Source: Nostoc sp. TCL26-01
GTDB taxonomy: Bacteria > Cyanobacteriota > Cyanobacteriia > Cyanobacteriales > Nostocaceae
Direction of reading: 5' to 3'
Assembly: GCF_013393945.1 (NCBI RefSeq)
Contig: NZ_CP040303.1
Coordinates: 1-35,836 of the forward strand
DNA length: 35,836 bases
Under the pieces are notes generated by a model that was not told where the DNA came from, ran no database searches, and saw only the letters and a program-made list of their open reading frames with translations. This document shows positions 1-7,934 of the stretch, in pieces (within the stretch, counting starts at the first letter, position 1; every line of letters starts with the position of its first letter). The position numbers were made by a program, and so were the translations under genes.

Positions 1-2082
1 ATGGAATTTTCACCCGACATTTACCAATCAGTACCGCAACTCGCTACAAAAGAAACTGCCTCATTACGAGCTGACTATCCCTGCATTGAACACTTGGAAG
101 CCGGTAACATCGCCCCTTGGTTAGTAGAAAGACTTGACCAATTGTTGGTTCGTGCCAAAACTGAAAGGGCAGGTATGAACCTAGCCAAATGCGTTACTTT
201 AGCGACGGCATCCATCGGATCTGTTTGTTATGCTACTTCCCCACTGGCCCCCATCGGCGCACTGATAGCCGGACTGGGTTATGCTTGGTCAGTGGTGCAA
301 GACATGACTGACTCCCACTGTTTTGCTCCCATTCCCTTTGTACGCGGTAACTTTCTCGAATTTATCTCAGCAATGGGGGACTCCCAAGCGCGAGAGGAAT
401 GGTTTGCTGGCAAGAATGAAATTGTGGATTTGATGAACCATCTTGCACCCCTGGAGCGTAGCGAATTTGTGATGCTGCGGCAGTACACCAACACCCTCAC
501 CGAATTTCTAACTGGTGTAGAAGCTGGCAAGCGGTTTTATGCTTACAGGTGGCTACTGGACAACTTCACCAACTACAGAGGTGCGTTTCCTACTGTTGAG
601 CAGTTGGCTAAACATCTGGCACAGGTAGCCCCTGACCCTAGAATTAACCATGCACAGGTGACTTTAATTCAGCAACAATCCCAAACAACAGCCCAACTGC
701 CACAACCTAAGATACCTGAACCCAAGTTCATTGAACCAACTAAGCCGCAGTTTGTAGAATTGCCCTGTTCCCCAACAATCCAACCTGCTGCACCAGATCC
801 TTCACAGAACCAAGCACCAGAGATTCAATCATTGTTAACACTGCCACTTCACAACAGAGCGATCGCAATTATTGATGCACTCAGTAACAGTGGCTTTGAT
901 ATTGCCAAGTGCATCCATGACCAAATTACGGTGATTGCAGGCAATCAGCGAGGTGGTAAGGGTACTCTCATGGCGATTTTAGCCATCCTCAGTAAAGCAC
1001 TTGAGCCAAACACCAAAATTCACTATTTTACCGCCGGTGATGACGTGTACCCGTTCCAATGCCATCACTTAGTATGTAGACTTAGTTACCGAGAATTGGA
1101 TGGTGCAAAGGCTGATGCTACTGTTGCAGGTGATTTGTACCAGTATTTAAGGGAGATGGACAACGCCACCCAAAATAGTTACACAGATATTATTTTAGTG
1201 ATTGATGAAGCGGTGGCGTTGTCTGATTATCTCAGTGATGAGCAGAAGCAATGGATTATTCGCTTTTTGTTTACTCGTGCCAGTAAGAAAGGCGCACAAA
1301 TTTTCGTGGTGTTGCACGGCAAAAATTTGACATCTTGGGTGGGGACGAAAAACACCGCAGGTTTTGGTGATACTTTCAAAAATGGGGCTACTTTTATTGG
1401 CTGTGAAGCCACGAGTAAAAAACTGTCTCCCCTGAAGTCAATCTCACTCGCAACTGGGCGTTACTTCCTGGCAGACATAGATAGCTTTGATAAGGCAATC
1501 GCACTTGGCGAAATTGGCACGATTCCAGACTGGTTAAAAACTGAGGTTAATCCTCATTCTGGACAACCTGACCCAGCGCGGACACTGCTTAAGTATTTTC
1601 CTGAGTTGAGAAGTGATTCCCCGGTTTTGGTTGATAGAGTACCACCCCAAGAGAAGCCACAGGATGAGTTTCTGAATCAGGCCAGAGCATGGCTAGATGA
1701 AACTTGGGTGATACCGGATGCGCCACCGCCCACTTGCCCCCCAAATCCAAGCGATACCGACCGATACCAACCGACTGACAAGGCTTTTGAGCTATTGGAA
1801 TCGTTTGGTATCGATACCGGAAACGATACCGGAATCGGTGATACCAACCCGGAAAATGGCGATTCTAAGACCCTTGCTAGTGATACTGGAAACGTTTCCG
1901 AAACTCGTTACACTCCCGCAGAATTGACCCTTGAACAACTGACTGGCATCGTCAAGCAGATGATATCCAAGAAAATGTCGCAGACTCAAATTATTCAATC
2001 CCTCTGGGGAGTGGAGAAAAACGGTAAGGGCTGGAAACAGGCTTACACCGAATATAAGGAACTGTTTCCATCAACTGAATAA
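1..2082 (+). CDS. Membrane-anchored P-loop ATPase, T4CP/TraG-like in motif layout
   Basis: 693 aa. Residues ~60-100 are strongly hydrophobic, enough for one or two membrane helices. A Pro/Gln-rich linker (~225-275) precedes a P-loop: Walker A GNQRGGKGT (314-322) and Walker B IILVIDEA (397-404). The Gly after the P-loop Lys resembles the RSGKG signature of VirD4/TraG coupling proteins and related FtsK/HerA-class ATPases, and a membrane N-terminus fits that too. The assignment is inference, because no mating-pair genes are visible. The C-terminal ~120 residues are low complexity (DTGNDTG-type) and overlie DNA repeats. The ATG is base 1. A GGAGA motif at 35826-35830 has proper spacing if the window is circular, which would make this the last gene of the operon starting at 32383. 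Alternative: a plasmid-specific ATPase of unknown role. Confidence 0.6.
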   Translation: MEFSPDIYQSVPQLATKETASLRADYPCIEHLEAGNIAPWLVERLDQLLVRAKTERAGMNLAKCVTLATASIGSVCYATSPLAPIGALIAGLGYAWSVVQDMTDSHCFAPIPFVRGNFLEFISAMGDSQAREEWFAGKNEIVDLMNHLAPLERSEFVMLRQYTNTLTEFLTGVEAGKRFYAYRWLLDNFTNYRGAFPTVEQLAKHLAQVAPDPRINHAQVTLIQQQSQTTAQLPQPKIPEPKFIEPTKPQFVELPCSPTIQPAAPDPSQNQAPEIQSLLTLPLHNRAIAIIDALSNSGFDIAKCIHDQITVIAGNQRGGKGTLMAILAILSKALEPNTKIHYFTAGDDVYPFQCHHLVCRLSYRELDGAKADATVAGDLYQYLREMDNATQNSYTDIILVIDEAVALSDYLSDEQKQWIIRFLFTRASKKGAQIFVVLHGKNLTSWVGTKNTAGFGDTFKNGATFIGCEATSKKLSPLKSISLATGRYFLADIDSFDKAIALGEIGTIPDWLKTEVNPHSGQPDPARTLLKYFPELRSDSPVLVDRVPPQEKPQDEFLNQARAWLDETWVIPDAPPPTCPPNPSDTDRYQPTDKAFELLESFGIDTGNDTGIGDTNPENGDSKTLASDTGNVSETRYTPAELTLEQLTGIVKQMISKKMSQTQIIQSLWGVEKNGKGWKQAYTEYKELFPSTE
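1753..1899. repeat. GATACC repeats and two 12-bp palindromes inside the ATPase gene
   Basis: GATACC occurs at 1753, 1763, 1813, 1825 and 1840, with the inverse GGTATC at 1807, giving the perfect palindrome GGTATCGATACC (1807-1818). A second palindrome, GGAAACGTTTCC, is at 1888-1899 and shares GAAACGTTTC with the parB palindromes. The copy at 1763 is in a different codon frame (reads R-Y-Q) from the others (D-T), so the repeat is conserved as DNA rather than only as peptide. It could be a protein-binding array, or simply repeat expansion. Confidence 0.55.
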
Positions 2083-2118
2083 ACAGTTATCGCCACAAGG
2101 ACAAACAAATTTTGACAT

Positions 2119-2187
2119 GGACACCAACAGACACCACACTAGACACGACCCAGACACCAGGTATCTAGATGATGTCCGGTAGACACC
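2119..2187. repeat. Helically phased GACACC direct repeats (iteron or operator-like)
   Basis: GACAC starts at 2120, 2130, 2142, 2153 and 2182, i.e. spacings of 10, 12, 11 and 29 bases, close to one helical turn. Four of the five continue as GACACC. The array occupies the 191-bp gap between the ATPase stop and the stop of the convergent gene. Phased short direct repeats are typical of iterons or multi-site operators. The rest of the gap (2083-2273) shows no other clear element. Confidence 0.5.
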
Positions 2188-2273
2188 AATAATAAATCAG
2201 CTAAGTTTTGTATCACAAAAGGCAGTTATCGTCAGGGGTATTAACACAGGTTTGAAAGGGGCGATTGCTAGAG

Positions 2274-2540
2274 CTAAACTGAATCTTCATCCTTTAGTTC
2301 GGATAAAATCTTGTCGAGCCTGTCGTTTGCGTCTTTAGCAAGCCTAGTGCATCGCACACTTGCAGCCATTCCACCTGCGGCCGTAACAGTTCCTTCGGGA
2401 ACTTTGCCTGATAGTAAAAGCCCAGCACCTATAAGGCTAATACAAGCAGACAGTCCAGTTGCAATTAGTGCGAGGTTGAAACTGTAACGTGCTTGGCGTA
2501 CACGCTCTCTGATAATTTCTTGATTCGTGAATTGTGTCAT
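2274..2540 (-). CDS. TRADD-N-associated two-helix membrane protein
   Basis: 88 aa. A charged N-terminus (RERVRQARYSFNLAL) leads into two hydrophobic helices: residues ~18-43 (ALIATGLSACISLIGAGLLL) and a Gly/Ala-rich segment ~46-62 (VPEGTVTAAGGMAASV). A conserved-looking amphipathic tail (LAKDANDRLDKILSEL) follows. From memory this matches the cyanobacterial TRADD-N-associated transmembrane domain described in NTP-dependent conflict systems. It lies divergent to the NACHT gene with a 148-bp shared promoter gap, the typical company of this domain. It may be the membrane-acting or membrane-tethering partner of the NACHT switch; that role is inference. No catalytic motif is visible. Confidence 0.75.
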   Translation of the reverse strand: MTQFTNQEIIRERVRQARYSFNLALIATGLSACISLIGAGLLLSGKVPEGTVTAAGGMAASVRCTRLAKDANDRLDKILSELKDEDSV

Positions 2541-2688
2541 CTTTTTTTACCAATCAACTGCTCTTAGTTTCGCTGTTCGGCGTTTAAAGTTCAGTCTAGG
2601 TAAGGTTTTGAGAGCAATGGCTTTTGTATGAGTTACGTATAACTTTCGCTTTCAACCCGTAGAATAGGCATAAGTTAGGTTTTTGGCT

Positions 2689-5115
2689 ATGGCAAGACAA
2701 TCTCTTAAGGCGTGTCAAGTAGGTATCGAGAAGGCAAGGGCATCTCTGACTGGTAAAGGTTGGACACAGGAGGAATTAGCAGAAAAAGTAGAGACGACCC
2801 GCCAGCCAGTTTTTAATTTTTTTGCAGGCAACGGAGTAGACCGCAAAAATTTTGTCAAAATCTGCGAACAGCTAGAACTAGATTGGCAGGAAATTACAGG
2901 TCAATCTAAATCAACTAATTTAGTAACTTCACTAGATAGTGTCGTGGATGTACTTGTAGATGAAGTACGAACACACTGTAAAGCCAAAATTGAAGAGGAA
3001 TGTGGTTCTCTGCGAATGTTAGATCGCAAAACACAACCTCTAAATAGAGTTTACGTCGAAGTAAAAATTCGGTCGAAGCATGGAAAACCAATTATATCTA
3101 ACCAACAAAGGATTAAGAATCTTAAAAAATCGACCCACTTTACAGGAGCGAGTGAAAATCCAGAAAGACCAAGAATGTTTAGTGAAGATACTAAAAAGTT
3201 TGAGCGGATTGATTTAAGTAATCCTAATGAACGAATAGCAGGGCTAGATGCTGTGAAAATGTTTAATAAGGTGATAATACTGGGTAAACCAGGAGCAGGT
3301 AAAACAACATTTTTGAAGTATTTGGCAATCCATTGCATTGAAAGTGAACTTACACCAAATCAAACTAAATTAATACCTATCTATATCCGTTTAAATTTAT
3401 TAGTGAAAAGTAAAAATACTTTACAAGAATATATTGAAAATGTATTCTTTAACAATAAATTCTCAAAGATACAAGTAGAAAAAATTTTAGATAGTGGAAG
3501 TGTTTTATTTTTGCTCGATGGTTTGGATGAAGTTGCTGGAGTAAATAATAATATAAAATTTGAACTCGAAGTTTTTGCAAATACTTTCTATAAAAACCAG
3601 TTCATAATAACTAGTCGATTAGCCGCTTTTGAGGATAGTTATGAAGGCTTTACTGAAATTGAGATTGCTGACTTCACTCAAGAGCAAATGGAAGCTTATG
3701 TTAGGAAATGGTTTGTTGAAAATTCCAAAAATTTACCTGAGAAAGATGAGAATAAAGCTAGACAGTTTATTGCTAAACTAAAGCTTTCAAAATACGCTCA
3801 AATTCAAGAATTGGCTACGATACCTCTTTTGCTTAACTTGCTCTGCTTGGTTTTTCAAGAAAACACTGATAAAAAGGATGATTTCGATTTTCCGTCCAAC
3901 CGATACGAGCTATGCAAGGAAGCTACTGAAATTTTGCTGAGTAAATGGGATGAAGAGAAGGGAATTAAGAGGGAGCAGTTTGCTCATCAGAATATAAACA
4001 GGGATATTGAGGTAGAACAGCTTTATCGCTGTTTAAATGTAGAAGAAAAAGTTAGTTTTTTAAGTTATATTGCTGCTGAAAACTGGAAAAAAAGTATTAA
4101 GCAATTTCCGGAAGAAGAAATACTTGAAAATATTAAAAGTTATTTTTTGAATTTAGAATTTAGTAGTTGTAAACCTCAAAAATTATCAAATGAGCATTGT
4201 AGGGTATTACTGAGAGCAATTGAGTCACAACATGGGTTAATAATCGAAGAATTTCGTCAAATTTATTCCTTTTATCACCTTACATTTCAAGAATATTTCA
4301 CGGCTAAATATTTTCTAGAAAACCCTAAACAAGATGCCTTAAAAGATTTAATCAGTTTTATGCTTTACCCGGACTGGCGAGAAGTATTTTTGATAGCAGT
4401 GGGGAATCGTAAGAGAGGAATTGATCTGTTAGATATAATGAACTTAGTTTGTCAATACTATGTACAATCTAATTCTGATTTAAAAATTTTTTTAAACTGG
4501 TGCAGTGAGAAAGCTAATGCTGTCAATGCTAACTACGAACCATTAGTTATTCGTGCATTTTACTTTGAGCTTGCGATTGGCTTCGTGCTTTGTCAGACTA
4601 TAAGTTTTAACACAGTTGGTAGCATTGCAGCTACTTTTAGTGGTGATAGCAGTATTTTATCCAGTCTTGAACTTGGTGTTTCACTCACCTGGGATATTAA
4701 TAATACTCTTGACATTACTTGTGACCCTACCTTTGACAGTATTCTTGCTTTAGCACATAAACTTTATGAAGCCAGAAAAGATACACTAGCCCTTGGTCTA
4801 TCTCCTGAATTACAGCAATTACTGCAAGACTTGATAGATGAATTATTTAGTATAGAGCAATTAGAAAATCCCAAAAATAAACAGCAATGCTGGGAGAATA
4901 ATAATTGGCATTGGATTGAACAACTAAAAACTATACTTATTGAGCATCGTGGTATTACTATAACTGGTATTACTATAAATTCACAGTTCGAGTCTAGGAA
5001 TGATATAGATCATTACTATGATTGCACTCGCTTGCTGGTCTATTGCTTAACTAATGGTTGCGAATTGACTCCAAATATAGAAAAAATTAAAAATACTTTG
5101 TTACAAATAAATTAA
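2689..5115 (+). CDS. HTH-NACHT NTPase, bacterial NLR-like defence protein
   Basis: 808 aa from ATG 2689; an in-frame TTG at 2683 is possible, but the ATG has TTAGG upstream at a better distance. Order: XRE-like HTH (~5-58, WTQEELAEKVETTRQPVFNF), a linker typical of cyanobacterial NACHT proteins (CGSLRMLD), then NACHT with Walker A GKPGAGKTT (~199-207) and Walker B SVLFLLDGLDE (~271-281). After a helical region there is a hydrophobic-rich C-terminal domain resembling NCH2 (RAFYFELAIGF, ending in LLVYCLTNGCELT). Proteins of this class (bNACHT) act in antiphage defence, with sensing through the C-terminus. The HTH N-terminus suggests DNA binding or autoregulation instead of a nuclease effector. 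The gene is A+T-rich. It is probably functionally paired with the divergent TRADD-N-associated membrane protein. Family assignment is strong; target and output are unknown. Confidence 0.88.
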   Translation: MARQSLKACQVGIEKARASLTGKGWTQEELAEKVETTRQPVFNFFAGNGVDRKNFVKICEQLELDWQEITGQSKSTNLVTSLDSVVDVLVDEVRTHCKAKIEEECGSLRMLDRKTQPLNRVYVEVKIRSKHGKPIISNQQRIKNLKKSTHFTGASENPERPRMFSEDTKKFERIDLSNPNERIAGLDAVKMFNKVIILGKPGAGKTTFLKYLAIHCIESELTPNQTKLIPIYIRLNLLVKSKNTLQEYIENVFFNNKFSKIQVEKILDSGSVLFLLDGLDEVAGVNNNIKFELEVFANTFYKNQFIITSRLAAFEDSYEGFTEIEIADFTQEQMEAYVRKWFVENSKNLPEKDENKARQFIAKLKLSKYAQIQELATIPLLLNLLCLVFQENTDKKDDFDFPSNRYELCKEATEILLSKWDEEKGIKREQFAHQNINRDIEVEQLYRCLNVEEKVSFLSYIAAENWKKSIKQFPEEEILENIKSYFLNLEFSSCKPQKLSNEHCRVLLRAIESQHGLIIEEFRQIYSFYHLTFQEYFTAKYFLENPKQDALKDLISFMLYPDWREVFLIAVGNRKRGIDLLDIMNLVCQYYVQSNSDLKIFLNWCSEKANAVNANYEPLVIRAFYFELAIGFVLCQTISFNTVGSIAATFSGDSSILSSLELGVSLTWDINNTLDITCDPTFDSILALAHKLYEARKDTLALGLSPELQQLLQDLIDELFSIEQLENPKNKQQCWENNNWHWIEQLKTILIEHRGITITGITINSQFESRNDIDHYYDCTRLLVYCLTNGCELTPNIEKIKNTLLQIN

Positions 5116-5162
5116 CGTCTTAGTTAAAGTAAAATTTGCATATTTTAAATAAAGTAAATTCA

Positions 5163-5423
5163 CCTGATGACCTCAAATTGAGGGACTACTGGATTAAACG
5201 ACAGAGAGTGAAAGCTAAATCTGAATTAATCAAAAGTAGACAGAAGATAGCCCAAAGGTAACAATATGTCTGTCCTGTCTGCGCGGAATCGCTATTAAAT
5301 AATGAGGAGTTACATCTTCATCATAAAAAGCCAAAATCTCAGGGTGGTGGTGATAATTACGGCAACCTACAACTTGTACATCTATACTGCCTTGACTCAA
5401 ATACATTCTGGAACAATCCGTAG
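5163..5423 (+). pseudogene. Group II intron maturase, 3'-terminal HNH fragment with an in-frame stop
   Basis: The frame reads DDLKLRDYWIKRQRVKAKSE, then KIAQR, a TAA at 5259-5261, then QYVCPVCAESLLNNEELHLH followed by HKKPKSQGGGDNYGNL and QLVHLYC. This is the C-terminal tail plus HNH endonuclease domain (CPVC, LHHK, GNLxLxHxxC) of a bacterial group II intron-encoded protein. The reverse transcriptase and maturase-X portions are absent upstream, and the stop replaces what would usually be a Gln or Lys codon. It is therefore a dead 5'-truncated remnant, followed directly by intron domain V. Confidence 0.85.
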
Positions 5424-5437
5424 TTTGTGACTTGCTT

Positions 5438-5512
5438 GAGCCGGATGCGTTGCAAGGCGCACGTCCGGTTCTGAGGGGGGGATTATAGCGATATAGTCCT
5501 GCTATCCGACCA
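5438..5512 (+). ncRNA. Group II intron domains V and VI (3' end of a truncated intron)
   Basis: A 34-nt domain V spans 5438-5471. It begins GAGCCGGATGCG, has a GCAA tetraloop and ends CGTCCGGTTC with full arm pairing, and is followed by the TGAGGGGGG linker. Domain VI follows, with ATAGC (5485-5489) pairing to GCTAT at about 5501-5505. This is the standard 3' end of bacterial group II introns. No 5' consensus or domains I-IV are visible upstream, so it cannot self-splice. The exact intron-exon boundary (about 5510-5513) is uncertain. Confidence 0.88.
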
Positions 5513-5786
5513 CGATGACCCCAACTACAGGATTCTAGGTATAGAAGCTAGTATAGACAAGTCAGTCCAGCCACAACATGATTCGTGTGGATTATACTTG
5601 CTTTTGGTCATCGCGTTGCAAACATAAGCAAAATTAATCAGCCTACGAAAGAATGAGGGTTGTAGCGTTTGTGGTGTCGGGCTGAATGATAAGTCTGGGT
5701 TAAGCGTGTGTCATCGCTGACGAAATCATAGGCTTTTGGGTCAGTTACATTGTGAATTGTTAGGAAGATCATGTAGGCTAGACCCT
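5513..5786 (+). other. Non-coding stretch with a possible degraded Cys/His-rich reading frame
   Basis: No intact gene. The frame continuous with the recombinase reads KNEGCSVCGVGLNDKSGLSV, CHR, a TGA at 5718-5720, then RNHRLLGQLHCELLGRSCRL. The CxxC, HR and LHC spacing is faintly HNH-like. It may be another relic of the intron ORF or of the gene the intron interrupted. The signal is weak. Confidence 0.25.
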
Positions 5787-6356
5787 ATGAAAATAAACCG
5801 TTTCGGTAGGGCAGAAATCCTCAGCCCCGACCAAATTAATCTCCTATTTACTGAGGGCTTTGTCAACCCACGCGATCGCGCTTTATTCGGCGTGTGCCTT
5901 TATGCTGCTTGTCGCATCAACGAGGCTTGCACTTTGGCTGTAAATGACGTGTTTGGCAGCAACGGTGTCAGAGGGGTGTTGGTGTTACGTAGCGTCAACA
6001 CCAAAGGCAAGCGGGACACTAGGGAAATTCGAGTGCATCCGAAGCTCAAGCAGTATTTGGAAGAGTACAACCCCAACCGCCGCAAGGAGTTCTTGTTTCC
6101 GGGGCGGCATGGGTTGGGGCATATTCATAAGGTCAGTGCTGACAAAATTCTCAGAGATACCTGTGTGCGGCTGGGGATTGAAGGGGTAAGTACGCACAGC
6201 TTCAGGAGGACAGCGTTAACCAGGATGAGTGATGCGGGGATACCGTTGCGCCATATACAGGAGATATCGGGGCATCGGACTTTGGCAGCTTTGGAGCGTT
6301 ATTTGGGGGTAACTGAGAAGCAGAAGCAAAACGCTATCTCTGCTTTGGATTTTTGA
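5787..6356 (+). CDS. Tyrosine recombinase, catalytic domain only
   Basis: 189 aa from ATG 5787; the frame is open further upstream but has no good start there. All expected catalytic residues of a tyrosine recombinase are visible: R43 in CRINEACTL, a Lys in NTKGKRDTREI (73 or 75), H137-x-x-R140 in STHSFRRTAL, H163 in ISGHRTL and nucleophile Y172 in ERYLGV. There is no N-terminal core-binding (SAM-like) domain, so it is about half the size of XerC/D or phage integrases. Short catalytic-domain recombinases of this kind occur on cyanobacterial plasmids. It may resolve plasmid multimers or be a leftover of an integrative element. A HIP1 site lies within it at 5872, unlike the flanking defence genes. 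It sits just after the group II intron relic. Confidence 0.85.
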   Translation: MKINRFGRAEILSPDQINLLFTEGFVNPRDRALFGVCLYAACRINEACTLAVNDVFGSNGVRGVLVLRSVNTKGKRDTREIRVHPKLKQYLEEYNPNRRKEFLFPGRHGLGHIHKVSADKILRDTCVRLGIEGVSTHSFRRTALTRMSDAGIPLRHIQEISGHRTLAALERYLGVTEKQKQNAISALDF

Positions 6357-6380
6357 ACTACCAGAGTGAAAAGAATATTA

Positions 6381-6409
6381 TTGTTGAATTAAGTTACATA
6401 ATTCAACAA
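6381..6409. promoter_or_regulatory. Perfect 11-bp inverted repeat upstream of abiEi
   Basis: TTGTTGAATTA (6381-6391) and its exact complement TAATTCAACAA (6399-6409) are separated by 7 nt. The element lies 99 bp before the antitoxin start and 25 bp after the recombinase stop. AbiEi antitoxins are known to bind inverted repeats in their own promoter, so this is a good operator candidate. No run of T follows, which argues against a simple terminator. Confidence 0.5.
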
Positions 6410-6507
6410 ACCTGCTTTATCATTATGTTGTGAGCTAATAAAAGCCATTAAACCTCCCAATAAGCCTTTACTACTTCACTTAATCCTCGTCAGGGGAAAC
6501 TAAAAAG

Positions 6508-6921
6508 ATGAAAACCCCTAACACAGTAGAAGATAAAATCACTCGTCGAATTGACAGTAGTGATCGTGATGTCTTTATGCGTAAGGATTTTGTAGACATT
6601 GCTAGCTACACTCAAATTGGGCGTAGTCTTAAGAAATTAGAAGAAAAAGGTAAAATCGTAAAAATTGGTTATGGGCTTTACGCTAAAGCTGCATTTTCTC
6701 CTTTATCAAAGCGTATAGTTCCCCGTAGAGGGTTACGTGAACTAGCAACTGAAGCTCTAAAAAAATTGCAGATAGAGGTTGTAGCATCAAGCTATGATCA
6801 AGCTTATAGTCAAGGACGTACAACGCAAGTTCCAACCGGACGAGTTGTTGGCGTTAAAGGACGAGTTTCACGTAAAATTGGTTACGACGGTAAATATGTA
6901 ACCTTTGAATACGTTTCTTGA
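6508..6921 (+). CDS. AbiEi-like antitoxin / transcriptional regulator (DUF6088 type)
   Basis: 137 aa. The N-terminal half looks like a winged helix: DSSDRDVFMRKDFVDIASYT, then IGRSLKKLEEKGKIVKIGYG and LYAKA, the hallmark of AbiEi/DUF6088 antitoxins. The C-terminal half is short compared with full AbiEi. RBS AGGGGA lies about 12 nt before the ATG. Its 3' end overlaps the toxin gene by 17 bp, so translation is probably coupled. Expected role: represses the operon (via the inverted repeat at 6381-6409) and counters the AbiEii nucleotidyltransferase. In type IV systems the two need not bind each other. Confidence 0.82.
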   Translation: MKTPNTVEDKITRRIDSSDRDVFMRKDFVDIASYTQIGRSLKKLEEKGKIVKIGYGLYAKAAFSPLSKRIVPRRGLRELATEALKKLQIEVVASSYDQAYSQGRTTQVPTGRVVGVKGRVSRKIGYDGKYVTFEYVS

Positions 6922-7828
6922 CCCAAACCTTATAGAAGTTATTGCCAGTGATCTTGGTGTTGATCCTTCATTTGTTGAGAAGGATTGGTATGCTATGCGG
7001 ATAATTGCATCCTTGATCACTGTCAATAATTTTGGTATGCAATTAGTTTTTGCGGGGGGAACTAGCTTATCAAAAGGGTTTGGACTTATTAAACGTTTTT
7101 CGGAAGACCTTGATTTCAAAGTAATTTTGCCAAAAGCAAATCCTACACGGAATGAATTTAGTAACTACCGAAAGCAAATTGTTGAAGTAATCCGTGGTAG
7201 TAGTTCAGAATGGTCATTGGAGGGCGAACCAAAGTCTGAAAATGCAAATCGTAAATTTACTTGCAACATTCGCTACAAAGAAAATTTTCACATACCTGCG
7301 GCACTTCGTCTCTATATAAAGTTAGAGGTTAATTTTATTTCGCCCACCTTGGCTGTTGAACAAAGACCTTTACAGTCTTTTATCGCTCAAGCAATGGATC
7401 AATCACCAGAAGTTCCTTTAATGGCTTGTGTTTCACCCATAGAAACAGCAGCAGAGAAACTAAGTGCTTTAACTTGGCGAGTGTTATCTAGGAACAGAGA
7501 TAGTGAAAAAGATGATCCGTCTCTTATTCGCCATTTATATGATTTAACAGCATTAAAAGACGTAATTTTTAATTATTCAAGCTTTTCAGATTTAGTTATT
7601 GATGTGATGCGAAAAGATATAAAGAACAACAGAGGAAAAATTAAATCATTAGCCAACTCCGAAGTAGAATTATTGCACAAAATGCTGTTAACACTAGAAG
7701 ATGATTCTTTATATGCTAATGAATATCAGCAATTTGTTACAGGAATGTCTTACGCTGTAGAAGATGAATGCCCCACTTTTAGTGAAGCTATAGACGCTGT
7801 TAAAAGCATAATTAGCATGATTCAATAA
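6905..7828 (+). CDS. AbiEii/AbiGii-family nucleotidyltransferase toxin
   Basis: 307 aa. The DNA polymerase beta-like nucleotidyltransferase signature is clear: FAGGTSLSKGFGLIKRFSED followed by LDFKV (residues ~49-73), with the GG[ST] loop and the SEDLDF acidic pair. A further acidic residue lies in KLEVNFI, and a helical C-terminus follows. Characterised members (AbiEii, MenT) transfer nucleotides, in MenT to the 3' end of tRNA, and stop growth on phage infection or antitoxin loss. The frame opens with TTG at 6905, inside the end of the antitoxin gene, and no ATG follows until codon 31; a weak, coupled start would keep toxin below antitoxin. It contributes plasmid addiction and possibly abortive infection. 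Confidence 0.88.
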   Translation: MNTFLDPNLIEVIASDLGVDPSFVEKDWYAMRIIASLITVNNFGMQLVFAGGTSLSKGFGLIKRFSEDLDFKVILPKANPTRNEFSNYRKQIVEVIRGSSSEWSLEGEPKSENANRKFTCNIRYKENFHIPAALRLYIKLEVNFISPTLAVEQRPLQSFIAQAMDQSPEVPLMACVSPIETAAEKLSALTWRVLSRNRDSEKDDPSLIRHLYDLTALKDVIFNYSSFSDLVIDVMRKDIKNNRGKIKSLANSEVELLHKMLLTLEDDSLYANEYQQFVTGMSYAVEDECPTFSEAIDAVKSIISMIQ

Positions 7829-7934
7829 AAAATGTAAGTAGTGGCAAGGTTGACTGGTACTTTGAACCTAGCACTCGATACTGTTTGAAGAAGTAAAATA
7901 TTAATGGATAGAGTATTTACATTTTTTGAATGTG

